From: Valencia hispanica | Taxonomy: Eukaryota > Chordata > Actinopteri > Cyprinodontiformes > Valenciidae | Length of the DNA stretch: 64,000 nucleotides | Direction of reading: 5' to 3' | Assembly: GCA_963556495.2 (NCBI GenBank) | Contig: OY747716.1 | Location: forward strand, 27,638,818-27,702,817 | In this document: positions 1-43,530 of the stretch, piece by piece | How the letters are laid out: every line of letters begins with the position of its first letter | How positions within the stretch are numbered: the stretch's first letter is position 1 | Notes under the pieces: generated by a model | What the model was told of the DNA's origin: nothing | Seen by the model: only the letters and a program-made list of their open reading frames with translations | Database searches by the model: none | Translations under genes and position numbers: made by a program

Positions 1-3000
1 ACTCTGTTTTTGGTTCCTCTCTTTCTCCTGCTATCTCTTTCTCTTACATGCTGTATGTTAGTTTTAAGTTCACTGATAATTGACAGCCATGTTAGATGAC
101 AGATTGGCCACTCTTCTGGCCCTTGGTTCTCTAACTGTGGCTCTGGCCCACTGCCACACCATCATCATTACTCTTTGTGGCCTATTGATCTGCCTGGGCG
201 ATGCGCCTCAGGCCTGGGTGTCCCAAACCAAAGACTTTTTCCACATCTGATACTCCCCTTTCTGACAGGGTCCCTACAACCAGCCTGTGGCCAGCTGTCA
301 AGACACAGAATTATCAGATTAATGTTTCTAGCCCTTGCCTTTAGAAGTTTGTGCAATTCAGAAACCAAGATTATAGAAGGGACAAAGTCACTTTCGGAAT
401 CTTTTGTCATATTGTGAATTTTATTGTCCGTAAAAGGTTATCACCTAAGGCTATAGAAAGTGAGACTATTCAGATGCTAATTATCTGAATAATTGGATTG
501 CAGCATTTTGTCCCAAAGTCTGTACAAACTGAAGAAGCTGAAGTCTTAGTTACCTTTTCTAAAAGTAAAACCCCATCTGGTCCTGATAGTCTATTCCCAA
601 GTGGAGCATACAAACTTCTGCTACAAATATTGTGCACTGATGATAGACATAGCCTGTGGCAAAGGGACTGATCAAGCAAAGCAAATGGACTTCCAATTGT
701 GGAGCCAGAAGGCAGGAGGGAAGGAGGATAGGAGGGAGGGATGGTGTCTGTTCTTGAGTGAGTGAACTAACTGCAGCAGGACAGGGGGAGGGAGAAAAAA
801 CATGCCCCCCGGGAAACCGCAGCAGCCCCCCTTCCCTCCCTCTTTCTCCCCTTCCATAACCAGCACCACCCCTCCCAACAGCATGGGCTCATTCTCGCTG
901 AGCTTGTAGGGGTCCCCGAAGCTTTTATGTGGCTCCTTGTTCTCCACAGAGCAACCCTCAAACGCTCCCAGTGAGAGTTTTTATGACTGTTTGAACTGTG
1001 AATTAGGCTAATTTGTTGTCCTTCACAGCATCACTCCTCCTTTTCTCTCTCTTATTGTTCTGGAGCACTTTCACTTGATTTTGAACTTTAAACAGAGAGG
1101 AAGAATCCATTACAAATCGCCCTGTTCATCTTGAACCAATCAAACAAAACAACACAGATGGTGAAGCGTTCTGATAAAATTGCTGATAGAGACCAAACTG
1201 TTAACAAAGTCATCTCATGTTTAGACTCTCTTCTGTTTGAACTCTTACCAACAATACCAGGCACTACTGTGTCTTCCCTTTATATTGCCATTCAAAACTT
1301 TTAGAACCTCTGTCACACTGCCCTTCTATCCAGAGGAGAAAAAAAAGCAGAAAGCGTCCCCAAATCATTTACCCCTTTCTGAAAGCTGCTTCACATTTGT
1401 CACGGTGTGGGAGGGCCCTCCTGATAGGGTAAATGACTAGAGGATGAAAGGAGCTCCCTCGGTTTGTCTCTGACAACAAAAGTGTAATTACGGCCTCATT
1501 TAAGAACAGTAAATTTATCTCCTGAATAGTTTTCACTGTAGGTGTGGGATACTTTTTTGCCCATGGTGAAAAGGGAGTACGGTGTTCATAAAGTGCCTAT
1601 TAATGTCCCTTGTGGCTGTATTTAACTTTGTATGTCTTTATTTGTGTGCACATAAATTAGTAGAAAATACCAAGCACTGTGTTTTCAAAGAGTTTTAGAA
1701 CTTATGTGGCTAAAGTTGCACCAATTAGAGTTTTCTGGCCAATTTCTGATCTCGTGTTTTTCTTAAACCTTTGACCTGTGGTAAGTTCTCCTTAAAAACT
1801 ATTGTATTAGATATAAAATAGTAATCAAACTACTGGATACTAGCTTTACCGTTGTGAGTGGCCATTATTTTATAAAAATAATGTCACACTGTGTGAGAGA
1901 GGGGAATCACTGTAAAACAGGACTTGACTATTTGTAAAATATATTTAGAAAACAAAACTGTTACAAAGTTGAAATTTTAAACTGTCTTTAGATTCCTACT
2001 CTATATTAGCAGTTACCGGGGTCAATGTGCCTAGAGAATCCAAATCTTTACCTTAATGATTTCCAAAAGGCTGCCAACCTTAATAAAACAGACATGTCCC
2101 AGGACAGATGTCCAGATAAAATATATGCAGCCTTCCTGTTATCTGCTCAGGTTTTGTTCTCTCTCAGTCTCTCAGTACTAGAATAAATAGCTGAATGAAC
2201 ACAGATGTCGAAAATACACTTTCCTTTTAAATAGCTCCTTACATCTCTGCAACATCTCTGACTTCATTCTTAAACACCTTACTGAAGCAGAAAATTGCTA
2301 ACTATGACACTTGTAAACTCAGTATCGGGACTCACACTAAAGAGTGTCTGAAGAGTGTTGTTGGTGCAATGTTGTGACATGATGCTGTAGGTATGGACTT
2401 TCACTGACTGAAAAAAAAGATTGAATTTATAAATTTTTGACTGGCTGGTCGGCAGAAAATTGGTCAATTCCAGTCACCAGCTGATTTCTTTGTGAAACTC
2501 TAGCTGTGATACTTTTGCTTTTAATATTTTTAATAAATGTTACAATTTCAAGCCAATGTCACATCAAAAACGAAGTGTTTAAAACTTTAGGTATGCTTTT
2601 ATGTTGGTCTGTGTTTTTGCCATTAGCAGGAAAAAATCTGTGCATTTATTTTAAAAATGCAGAATATTATTGTGCATAATAATAATAATATCTCTTTTTC
2701 TAAAGGTTACTAAGGAGAGAAGTTTTGTCCCAAAGGCCTATTGTAGCTATTTTCTGTTTCCCCAAATGGCTTCTGTATAATTAAGATTAGATTTTATCAA
2801 CCCTTTTGAATGACTTAATTACCCAGGAGGACCACCCTTCGAGCAAGTGAAAAGAAAAGCCTACATATTCATTAGGACTAAATATCAGCTGCAAACCCAC
2901 CCAACCCCACTCATTTCAAGCTCAGCCCTTCCTTGTTTTGTCCCCCCCCCCTTTCTTCATGCACACTCCCAGAATTTCACCCTGTTTTTTTTCACCCTAC

Positions 3001-3339
3001 GGCACCCTTCAGTAGTTCACACACAACAGTCTCCTCTGTTCCTCGCATTGTGCGGGCTCCGAAGCAGGTTCTACGACCCCACCCCCAACCCGGTCATTCA
3101 TCAGACCTGATCCAATCATTGATAAGGAAGGAAGAGGAAAAAGATAAGGTCGCTGTTAGATGCGCTCCCTGAGGACTCCTTCTGTTCACCTTTTCAAATA
3201 GATGTTCCAATAAAAGAGAAAAAAAGTGCATATTTTAACAATATGACATTTTATTTTTGCCACTGCTTTCCTTTCCAATTTTAACCTTTCATATTGACTT
3301 AACAGATATATAAAAGGTTTTGTTTTTTTGTCCTTGAAG
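1..3339 (+). other. eya1 upstream intron (3' part)
   Basis: I see no eya1 exon here; the frame and content of the next exon require an upstream exon outside the window. Short chance ORFs are present. A degenerate repeat-like segment spans about 1706-2510, and there is a short (AAT)n near 2678. No other recognisable feature. Confidence 0.6.
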
Positions 3340-33377
<30,038 letters not shown>

Positions 33378-34158
33378 CACTACACCAACACCACAGTACA
33401 CAGTAAACCCCTCTCTGTGCATCAGGACATCGAGCAACCTTTCACCTTTGCCCTCCAGGCCCCATCCCATGCTTTGCTGTGGCCTCCAGAGCTGCCCCCC
33501 CCTTCCGACAAACACACACACACACACAAAACCCCACCTCTTCATCTTGTGTTGCCCGGCGTCTGTCTTTTGCTATAGTAAATGAAAAAAGAAGAGGACA
33601 GTGGGAAAAAAGAAGCACACGGCTAATGTGCTGACAGGCAGTCACACATTGTCTTAACCCTGAAACTTTTTTTTTCTTCTCTGCAACACAAAGAACGGGA
33701 GAGAGAGGTGAATTTACGGCGCAGCAGCTGCTCGCCTTGGTTACTGTGAATCGGCTGCTTTCTGAAGCTGTCAAAGTGTTTTACGGCCCCGGCACACCTT
33801 CCCGTTTGTGCCGGGGCTCCGTCAGGTTTCACACCTAAGAGGAGAGCAGAGCTACTGATGACCTCGCCTTCTGTGCCGCAGAACTCCGCTTCAGCTGCAG
33901 GCCAAGATTTCTGCCGTTTTCTCCACATCCTCTGCTCTTTGCCACTTTTCTTTCGATACGTCACCTTTTACATCTCCTCTCTCTGTAAGTGGACAGACAG
34001 ACTGTAGTGATTTCTGTCAGCCTCAGCGTGGGAGTCCTGTGCTTCTTATTTATGAACAGACTTTGCGAGTGGCCCCAGCGCCACTAAGATGGTACCTCGT
34101 TAACAAAAGACTTGTGCCTTTTACAAACAAAACGGCGAGAGGAAGACATTTACGGAAG

Positions 34159-34181
34159 AATAAAAAATAAATCAAAATAAA
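34159..34181 (+). promoter_or_regulatory. Cluster of AATAAA polyadenylation hexamers (proximal candidate)
   Basis: Three AATAAA hexamers occur within 23 bases at 34159, 34166 and 34176, 0.8 kb after the eya1 stop codon. The downstream flank is GGGGGTTTTCT, weakly GU-rich. This is a candidate proximal polyadenylation site for eya1. Confidence 0.4.
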
Positions 34182-34462
34182 AGGGGGTTTTCTAATAATT
34201 TAAGAAAATTAACAAAAAACTTATTTACAACGCTGAGACAATCGTGTACAGAGGAAATCTTTTTTTTCTGTGTGTAAGTTTGTAATCACTGGACTATTTC
34301 TTCCTATAATCATTTAGGTACATGCTCTTGAAAGGTGGCTTTGCTTTTTAATTGAAGTAAAACTATAAAGGCATTAAATTGCTCTCAAGCTTGTGGAGGA
34401 CACCTGAAAGTGTTGGATGCATTCAAGTTGAATTTGATTTTTCAAAAACAACAATGTGGACT

Positions 34463-34500
34463 CCACGCTCTCGACCTGGAGTACTTGTAGCACTACACCA
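34463..34500 (+). repeat. Exact 38-bp duplicate of the eya1 stop-codon region
   Basis: The 38 bases from 33350 to 33387 (end of the last coding exon, TAG stop and 10 bases after it) recur without mismatch at 34463-34500. The flanks differ on both sides. No poly(A) tail or target-site duplication is visible around the second copy. Confidence 0.9.
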
Positions 34501-35416
34501 TAATGGGACTGTGTGATCAATTGCTCGTCAAGACCAAAAGCATGGATATCAAAGTGTCAAGGAGCTTTCTTTGGATTCTGAGATGTCTTATCCTTATCGC
34601 CTCTACTATCTGTCCCAAATTTGAATGGGAAAAGGGTTTATTTTAGTCACTCAGAGAGGTAGCTCTCCACTTGTGTCCTTATGGCCTTTCACCAGCTTGC
34701 AACCCTGATCTCAACATATTAAAAGACAAAACTAAATCTGGTGAAGCTTTAGAGAATGGCAGCAGAAGGCAGTTTCCTGCCTCCTGAGGGGCATTTTACC
34801 TGCATTTTGGATAAATCTGATATTTAAAGAAGCAAGCTTGAATAGGTTTTATTATCTTTTATACAAGCACTATAAAAACTCTTGTACAGCGAGCGTAATT
34901 TTGTATGATGTAGTGTTTTTATTTCGACATTGACTTCAACGGGGTAATCATAATTAACAGTGAAAGAAAAGCCACTAAGTTTAAGGGATTGGGGAACTTA
35001 CAGGACATGTGCTATCAACTGTGAATTTCTTAAATAGAAACCCACTTGTGTTTCTAATTTTTCCCTCCTTTGCACATGTTCACTCTTGGCCTTTGCATTT
35101 AACTTCAGATCCCTCTCTGCTCTAACAGAGCCCCCCTTTGTGTCGAAACAACCTCCCCACACTTGTACACACTCACCTACAGACATAGCCCGGGGTATCT
35201 ACATACTGCTGCTAGATCAAGGTAATGGTAGGTAAAAAGAGGAAATGTTTTATAGATTCATACAGCACGCTTTTTTTATTATGTTGCAATCATAAATGCA
35301 AACTGGAAATAATTTTCACTTCATGGGCCTCATTGTGAAAACGCAAAAGATTGTTGTGTCTGCAAAAAATATGTGTACAGATGTTTTTGACATTATTATT
35401 TGATTGTGTTTAAATT

Positions 35417-35422
35417 AATAAA
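35417..35422 (+). promoter_or_regulatory. AATAAA polyadenylation signal (distal candidate for eya1)
   Basis: A canonical hexamer is followed about 30 nt later by TTGTCTTTTTTGTTGTTGTG (35445-35464), a good GU/U-rich downstream element. This pairing makes it the best candidate for the main eya1 3' end. Confidence 0.5.
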
Positions 35423-35459
35423 ACTGATTTGTGAGCTGTTGCATGTTGTCTTTTTTGTT

Positions 35460-38400
35460 GTTGTGCAAAATCATATTTTCAAAGTTATTTTTCCACAATT
35501 TTTCAAATTTGCAGTAATGTGGTTAGAATAGGTTCACTGATATCTTTCTGGACTTCAGAATAAAACGGATGGCCCAGAATTTAACCCAGTAATACTTCCG
35601 GAGAGCAAACATCACGTACACAATTGATTCATAAAGTCTGCTCTCAAACCTGGATTTGGACCAAACAACAAGTCAATCCAGACTCAATCCAGCCCTTACT
35701 TCTAGGACTTGTTCAGCTGAGTTTTTACGCGCTGTTGTGTGTGACAGACCTGAGCGCAGTGGATCATGCTGCTATAGCAAATTATGCCATAAATAATTCT
35801 GACGTTGAATAGTGCTTAGTTTACAAAACATGAGAGTAACTCTTTCTTGAAGTTTTGTCCAGACGACTTATCGGAGCCACCATTAAACATTTTATGATCC
35901 GGGTAGCCAACCAGTCGAATCAAAATCTAGAGGAAGCAAGCTAATAATGTAGCACCTCATCAAACCTTATCCAGTGCAAAGATCCTCTGCGGAGCAAGAT
36001 GTGTGTCTACTTTCTGCAGCCGTATGTGCTAAGCAGAGGTCGGACTACAATTTTTTGATGTCTGTTATTTTGACTGACAGGATCAAAAAAGTCCAGTCAT
36101 AGTATATTTTTACCTGTCAGTTTTCTAAATGATAATTAAATACTACTGAATATATTACTATTTTCATTCATTTTAATATTAAATCCGAAAAAACTGAACA
36201 GAGAATCCACACTGTGCCATCACACATTGAGCAGATTAATGAGATACATGTATTATGAACATCTCACCTGCTGTGGCCGGATCCCTTTGCATGGAGGTGA
36301 ACTGCGCTTCCACTTACAGAGGCTGAATCCGTCCTGGAGATGGGAATTAAGACTGCCACTTCCGCCAAAGTTTTGAAATCAGGGAACATTTCTCTAATTC
36401 AAAAAGGCAGAATTTGGCAAAATTCCCTGAGGGGCAGGATTTTGATCTCCTTAGCGGTAGGAAATCCCTGCATGCGCTCCTGCATCAGTGGTTAAGCTGC
36501 AGTGATCTGTCATCACTGGTCTGTGTACAGTGCAGTCAAAGATGCGCTCTTTGCCTCTGTAACTCTTCAACGTTCTGTCAGATAGCGAGATGCATTGGGT
36601 TCGGTGTCCAGGTCTGAAATAATGCTCAGATACTCTCATGGGAATCTTTTTTTGTATGATAAGTTAAGTAAACTCTGTGCATAAAGTTGAAAATGTCGGC
36701 ACGTCTGCATCAAGTGTTCAAGGGTGGGGATTGCAATCTGTCAAAATGACCAATGGCCTTAAGATTTTTCCATCACAGTTTTTTTTTTAAATGGTCATAT
36801 ATGGAACATAATTGGTTCGTGCCACCGCTGGTGCTAAGTTAGATAGTCCCTCAAAAATTTATTAGACAGCACTCATATTTGAGGGTAAGTGATGTTAGAA
36901 CATTACAGTGTTTAAAAAACACTGTTGGTACAGAGGGGAATGTACAGAATCTCTGGAGAGACAAAATATTGTTTGCTGTCAGAAAGACAGAAACAGCACC
37001 TTCAAAACGATTATTAGAAATGTAAAATTGTTGGTTCAAACCTCAAGTTTTTATTTATAAAACATTTTTTCTTGTATGTAGTATGTTCCACCTGTTCTAG
37101 TTTTACTAAAGAAAATACGTATAGGTAACAGATTATTTTATAGAGTTTTGCCAAAACAACTATAAACCTTTTATTTTTTGGGAGGGGGTATTTAGATTAT
37201 GCACATTAACTATATGATCACATATTGTTAGGATGAAGAATGTGGTTACTTTGTGAAACATCAAAAAATTAAAAAACAAAATAGGAATAATAGGTAATGA
37301 GTTTATCATGTTTAAATAGATTTTTTTAAATAAAGTATTTGCCTTAATATCAACATTTGGAGCAACTAGTTGTTTTGGACCTTTTGAACTCAAGAAATCA
37401 AATTTGGATCTTTTGTTGCTTGAAAGCACGTGCCATATGGACATGTTGATCAAAATGCTCAAATCTTGAACAGCTAAATGAAATACATTTTTGATCAACT
37501 GGATATGCATTTTTATTAAACTCAGTTCTGCTAACTGTGGGTCTTTCATAATGCCTATAAGACGTTAGTGAATGCTTTGCACAAAAGATGTAATATATTA
37601 AAACCCTGGCCACTAACTCAACAAGAAAATCACCATTTATGTCTGTAATCTTCTCTGCAGATTGGCCAAACCACTCAAATCCAAAGAGAGTGAAGTTGGT
37701 ATACAGTATATATGAGGTAGGTTTTAATGAGGTGGTCATTGCTTAAAGAGTTCAGTATATGTAACACAAGTCTTGATACGTAAGGCTTGTGTTGCATACC
37801 TCCTGCCTCCTAAGCCATGACGAATAATAAAGAATGCATGGAATTTTATTACGGGCGCACAAACTATTCTAAATCCAGAAAAATGATGTAAGCATATGAA
37901 GCAGTAGTGAAGACCAGAGTGAACGATTGACATCTGCATGACTGGACTGAGCAATCTGTGGGTCCTTTCATCAGACGTCATCACCACAATGACCTTAAAT
38001 GTACTTTTCCAACTTCTGAACAGGTGAAAGTGTCTGAGCTCCTGGCTGGCTTTCTTTCTTGGAGAGAAGCACTTCTCAGTCACAGACTGTCTTCTCTCTA
38101 TGATACGTTTTCCCGATGCTTGGAGATCAGGAAGAAATAGCCAGACAGGACCAGACCAGACATTTCTTTGAAAAGAGTGGGTGTCGATACACGCCAGCCA
38201 GCCGCTCTGGCTGTTTTTGCAGAACAGAGGGGAGCCAGATTCTTTCTGCTCAGCTCGTCTCTTATACCTTGCTCTCAATTTCTCTGTCGTGACTTTGATT
38301 TTCGCTGAAATTTATCATCACTGCTGTAATATTTGTGGCTGCTGGATGGTCGAGTTTTATACTGGTGATTGGTGGTTATTCCTACGCATCTACCCAACAA

Positions 38401-41270
38401 TTCTTTCCAGAAAAAAATAAAGGTTCTGTTCCCTCTTAGATCTTGATTTGGTCATTCCTCTCTATGACGTCCCAGCAAAGTGCCCACCCTCATAAAACTG
38501 TACTGCAATAACAAACAATGCCACTGGTGATTTACGACCTTGCCCAGACAGTGATTTCATGCAGATTTCCATAGAAGGGGCCCTCTGACGATGTATCGCA
38601 ATTGAACTGATATTGTATTACACGCATATCAAAGTCGCCCCAAAAAACCTGATCCACATGCACATGAGCCACATCTCTTTTACGAGCGGGAAGCCTATTA
38701 ATAGGGTTGTGTTCTTTTGGTGGCTAATGTGTCTCAAGTTAGGGGAATTTGCATGTGTAGAGAGCAGCTGTCCACAGATTGAGACAATGGGCAAAAGAGA
38801 AAACCAGGAGGGAATAATTAGACAAAAAAAATCATCCTTAGTGGTTTCTGATCTGCAAACCTCAAGCTGTTGGGTTTTAATTTGCATTTATTTATTCTTG
38901 TCTTTGGCTCAGGTTATTTGTCTTGAAGCTGGGTACACAGGACCAATGTGAGTAATTGCAACATAGACAGAAAGAACCCTTGCTCCTATTGTGCGGAGCC
39001 CAGCGCTTGGTTGACTCAGTCAACCCCACTAGGCAGTGAGAGCAGCAAACCTGTTGTCATGCTGTGGTTGTTGGTGGTGCTAAACTAGACCCTTTGTTTA
39101 CAGTCTGTTTATTTCACAGTTCCTGGGATTTGAGCGACGGAGTGGGGCAGGGACAGCTGGTCATCAGGAAGCTGCGAATGCCAGGGATCTCAGCCAGGAG
39201 TGCCAGCTCCAAAGAGGACCCTTGTCCACAGCTATGCCTGTCTAATGCAGACTGGGCATTCCCAAATGAGACAGGATTGTCAAATGCTATTAATGTAGTT
39301 TGGGAGAGGGTTTGATGGGGCCAACATTGTTGTGGTCTTTGGGGTAAATAGAGTTATAGAGCTGGTTGAGCCATCTAGGGGTCTTTAAGGTTTGGCTACC
39401 CTACACATCTAGGAACCTGCTAGATGAGAACTGTATTATTTTACAATTTTCTCCACTAAAGTTGCATCACACAACATTAGTGACATCAGACAATAAATTT
39501 TTTTTTATATCTGCCAGAAAGGAGAAACAACTATCTACCTATATTATATCTTTTAGACTGAGTTTCTCCTTTGCTTCCAGCCCGTTAAATAAACAAATAA
39601 AAGAAAAGGTTTCAAGGCTTTTGATTGATAAAAGGTACTTATAATTGTTTTGCAAACATAAAATGTAAGCCTCCACAAAAATTATGCTATGCTGACCCTG
39701 GTTGTGTTTGCATAAAACTTTACCTCACAGTTAAATATGGTTACAAGATTCTTATAGGAATCTACAATCACAACCTTCTCACTAAACGTTACTTACTTCT
39801 GAGACATTGTTAATCTGCCTGAAATCTATAATAAGCCATTTTCTTTTCAACACACTGGGGAAATTGTTCTAATATTACTCAACAAAAGATGGTGAGAAAT
39901 CACTATTTCCTGATTCTGAACCCTGATGATGGGGCAGGAGACCTTTACATTAAAGCTCTGGTCTCGACTCCATAAACTTCATCCCTGACCTGTCTCCTGT
40001 GTTTTCCTTGGTCTCAGTGACGCTGCTTGTTCATTAACCTGTCCTCTGACAAACCAATGATGCCTTAACAGAACATCTGGGTTTTATTCAGAGAAAACAT
40101 TTCACACAGACACAGAAACACTTATTAGGTCATATTCAGTTGGTAGCGGTGTATTTTATTTAGTGGTGCGAGATTGAAGTGGCTTGAACGCATGTCACAC
40201 TGCAGATAACTATAGGTTTGCCTTTTCTTGCGCTTCAAAATTGCGCACAATTTTCTCTGGTGTATCTACATAAAATTTCAATCATTTCAATTAAAGTGAG
40301 TGGCCATAAAGTGACAGGATTTGAGTTTGTAAAAGGGGTATAACTAGTTTAACCGAAAACCGAAAAAGTCAGGTGTGTATCAGTACTGGGTCCTTATAAA
40401 TCTTACAATATGAATAATTGGAATAAAGTTCCTCATGGTCAGTCTGGTCTCTTCTACAAATAAATTAGATATGTTTAAACTTGGCCTTCATGTCGATGAC
40501 TGCATGTTGACCCCTTCATGTATTTGGCCAATTAAAGCTCTCCCTCCAAGTGTTCCTCCAAAGTTTTCCTTTAGAGGAAAAAGCTGCACCTCTGCCTGGA
40601 CTAAAACTAATTGCCTGAACAAACTCAGCAACACTTTTATGTAACCTCTCCCCACAGTGCATAACCACTGTAAGGCTGCAGTGTTTAAGTTGTTATGAGA
40701 TTGAGTGGCAACGCTCAACCCAAGGTTGAACCGATGCTCGCCGTCTATCCAACCACACCACAGCTCCACCTGCATCTGCGGTCAAACACACACACACGCC
40801 CACTATTTACTGGGCCCACCGCACCACTCCATCTAAAGGTGAGTGGCAAAGATTTATAAGGGGAGCTGAGGCCACCCCACAACAGTGAGAATGTGTGTGT
40901 AGGTGTCCTCGTTCATGACTTCTCCAGCTAACTCATGAGCTGTGAGGTCCCTGAGGATTTATATTTGCAATCTCCTTGGACCTCCCTGTATTGAGTGTGT
41001 CAGCATGCGTGTGTGTATTTGTAACGTCGTCCCTCTCTGCTGTTAATTGGGCCTCCGCAGCCTGGTCAGGTCTTGGTCCTGGGCCAGCCCCCCCTTCTAA
41101 CTGGCAGGTAAGGGAGGCATTTTAATAAACTGGAGTCCATTGGGTATTAAATCAGCCATGTGCTCCAACTTGGTTTGTTTTCTGCTTAATAGGTCATAAG
41201 CAACATTATCCATGTTGGCTACATATTAAGTTTGGTTTTTTGTACATTGGTTCCTCTTTTTTCTTAAAGA
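35460..41270. other. Intergenic stretch downstream of eya1
   Basis: I recognise no gene, RNA gene or complete mobile element here. The longest open frame is 180 codons on the minus strand (37736-38278), with no known motif, no splice context and no signal peptide. Treated as non-coding. Confidence 0.5.
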
Positions 41271-41365
41271 AGATGGCCTTTTTTTACCTGTATACTTTCC
41301 AATTTTTGGTGCTGTGAAGCTGGAGGGATTTTTGCTGTAAGTTTTTCCCTTTTTGACAATTTGTT

Positions 41366-42511
41366 ATGATGCGTAACCATGGTAACAATGTGGTTTACAG
41401 CCGGGAGCACCTGATTAACATTGCAAAAGCTGAAATAATACCTCAACTGAAGCCACAAATCCCTGATGAGTTGACAAGGAGGAGACGTGGATGCAGAGCA
41501 GGAGTGAAAAGCAGACAGAGAAAGAGGAAGTTCAAGCCATCTCTTCCATCGATCATAATGGGCAACGTAAGATCACTGGCTAACAAGATGGATGAACTCC
41601 AAGCCCTTTCAAGGACTCAGCCAGAACACCATGAATGCAGTGTTATGTGTTTTACTGAGACGTGGCTGCTGGATCATATCCCAGACTCCAACGTCTCTCT
41701 GCCAGGCTTCCTGACTGTACGAGCAGACAGAGATCTGAAGACGAGCAGAAAAAGAAAAGGTGGTGGAATAGCAGTGCTTGTCAACAACAGATGGTGTCAT
41801 CCAGGACATGTTACTGTGAAGTGTTGTCTCTGCAGCCCAGATGTCGAACTCTTGGCAGTGAGTTTTCGTCCATATTATTTACCAAGAGAGTTCACCAGTG
41901 TAATTTTGGCAGTTGTTTACATTCCACCTTCAGCCATTGCTGACACTGCATGTGATGTCATCAGTTCCGTTGTTGCTAAGCTACAGACACAGCACCCCAA
42001 TGCATTTGTGGAAATATCTGGTGATTTTAATCATGCCTCGCTCTCTACTACACTTCCAACATTTCAACAGTTTGTCAGCTGCACCACAAGAGAAAACAAG
42101 ATCTTGGATTTGTTTTATGCAAATGTAAAGGATTCATACAAGTCCAAACCAAGACCTCCTCTGGGACAATCGGATCACAATCTTGTTGTTCTTTGTTCAG
42201 AATATAAACCACTTGTTCAGAGGCAACCTGTGACAAAACGAACTGTGAGAAAATGGTCACAGGAAGCTGAAGAAGCCCTGCAGGGTTATTTTGCAACCAC
42301 AGACTGGATGACTCTTTGCCAAGCACATGGAGAGGACATCAATGCCATGACTGAGTGTGTGACTGACTATATAAACTTCTGTGTGGACAACATCATCCCC
42401 ACCCGAACAGTGAGATGCCTCCCTAATAACAAACCCTGGATCACCAGTGACCTGAAGGACCTGCTAAACAAGAAAAAAGACCCTTCAGGGAGGGAGACAG
42501 GGAATTACTGA
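41366..42511 (+). pseudogene. Rex1-like LINE: apurinic-type endonuclease domain
   Basis: A 381-codon frame carries the endonuclease motifs in order: GNVRSLANKMDEL (Asn), CFTETWL (Glu), SGDFNHA (Asp/Asn) and GQSDHNLVV (catalytic Asp-His). It precedes the RT domain in a single ancestral ORF. The last residues, from about DPSGRETGNY, are out of frame: a one-base loss near 42475 moves the true continuation (PFREGDRELLRSIQKQLK) to another frame. The domain residues look intact. Confidence 0.88.
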
Positions 42512-43530
42512 GGAGTATACAGAAGCAACTTAAGGTCAAGATCGTAGACAGCAAAGAGGCATACAGGAAGAAGCTGGAGAACAAACTACAGAGGAACAAT
42601 ATCCAAGATGTCTGGTCAGGAATGAGAAAGATCACAGGTTTTAAGGACAGGAAGGATTGGATATATGGAAGTCTGGACAGAGCCAATGAACTGAACACAT
42701 TCTTCAACGTGTTCAGTTCTGGAACTAGCTCAGCATCCCCCTCTCCTGTTCCCAGCCAAACAGACATCCCACTCTCCTCTGATCAACAGCTTTCCTGTTA
42801 CACCTCGGATGTTTTATCCTTCACCTCAGCCATGGACTCTTCTAATTCCACAAGTTCAACCAAGTGAGGAAAGGCTGCTACCCCCTTTGCCTCCCCCTCC
42901 CACTTGTCGGTCTCCAAAAGTCAGGTGAAGAGGCAGCTGGAGAAACTGAACTGGCACAAGGCTGCAGGTCCAGATGGTGTCAGCCCCATAGTCCTGAAGG
43001 CCTGTGCAGAGCAGCTCTGTGGGATTCTGCAGCACCTCTTCAACCTTAGCCTAACTCGGGAGAAGGTTCCAGTGTTGTGGAAGACACCCTGCCTTGTTCC
43101 AGTACCAAAGAGAACTCACCCATCAGTCATCAATGACTATAGACCTCTTGCCCAGACATCCCACATCATGAAGGTCCTGGAGAGACTCCTGTTGGCACCC
43201 CTGAGTAGGCAAACAAGAACGTATCAGGACCCACTGCAGTTTGCTTATCGCTGTGGAGTTGGAGTTGAAGATGGCATCATCCACCTACTTCAACCAACCC
43301 ACTGTCATCTGGACAAAGCAGGCAGCACTGTGAGGATCATGTTCTTTGATTTCTCCAGTGCATTTAACACAATTCAGCCTGATTTGCTTTGTCAGAAACT
43401 CCTGAAGACACAGGTGGAGCCCTCAACAATCGCCTGGATCAATGACTACCTGGCCAACAGACCACAATTTGTGAGACTGAAGAATTGTGTGTCAAACCAG
43501 GTGGTCAGCAGCATAGGAGCACCACAGGGG
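42476..43530 (+). pseudogene. Rex1-like LINE: linker and N-terminal reverse transcriptase
   Basis: In a second frame the protein continues through REGDRELLRSIQKQLK and SGMRKITGFKDRK to a TGA at 42865-42867. It then reads SVSKSQVKRQLEKLNWHKAA, GPDGVSPIVLKACAEQL, VINDYRPLAQTSHIMKVLER and RIMFFDFSSAFNTIQP (RT motif A with its Asp), ending at SSIGAPQG. A one-base loss at about 43530 shifts the frame again. Confidence 0.88.

Larger units (their letters stand above)
33378..35440 (+). other. eya1: Probable eya1 3' UTR
   Basis: The stretch after the eya1 stop has no coding signal. It is mostly single-copy in appearance, with a (CA)n run near 33515 and a 38-bp copy of the end of the coding region at 34463-34500. 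The end is set by the AATAAA at 35417 with a T/G-rich stretch about 30 nt later. A shorter form ending near the AATAAA cluster at 34159-34181 is equally possible. The extent is an inference without transcript data. Confidence 0.55.

Noticed and set aside
531..640. Stretch reading FSKSKTPSGPDS, like the GPDG region of a LINE reverse transcriptase
   Set aside because: Only a few residues fit and no other RT motif lies nearby, so it cannot be told from chance.
672..961. Two overlapping minus-strand ORFs of 64 and 91 codons rich in Gly and Pro
   Set aside because: They come from a purine/pyrimidine-biased stretch; no splice context or recognised motif and no link to eya1 frames.
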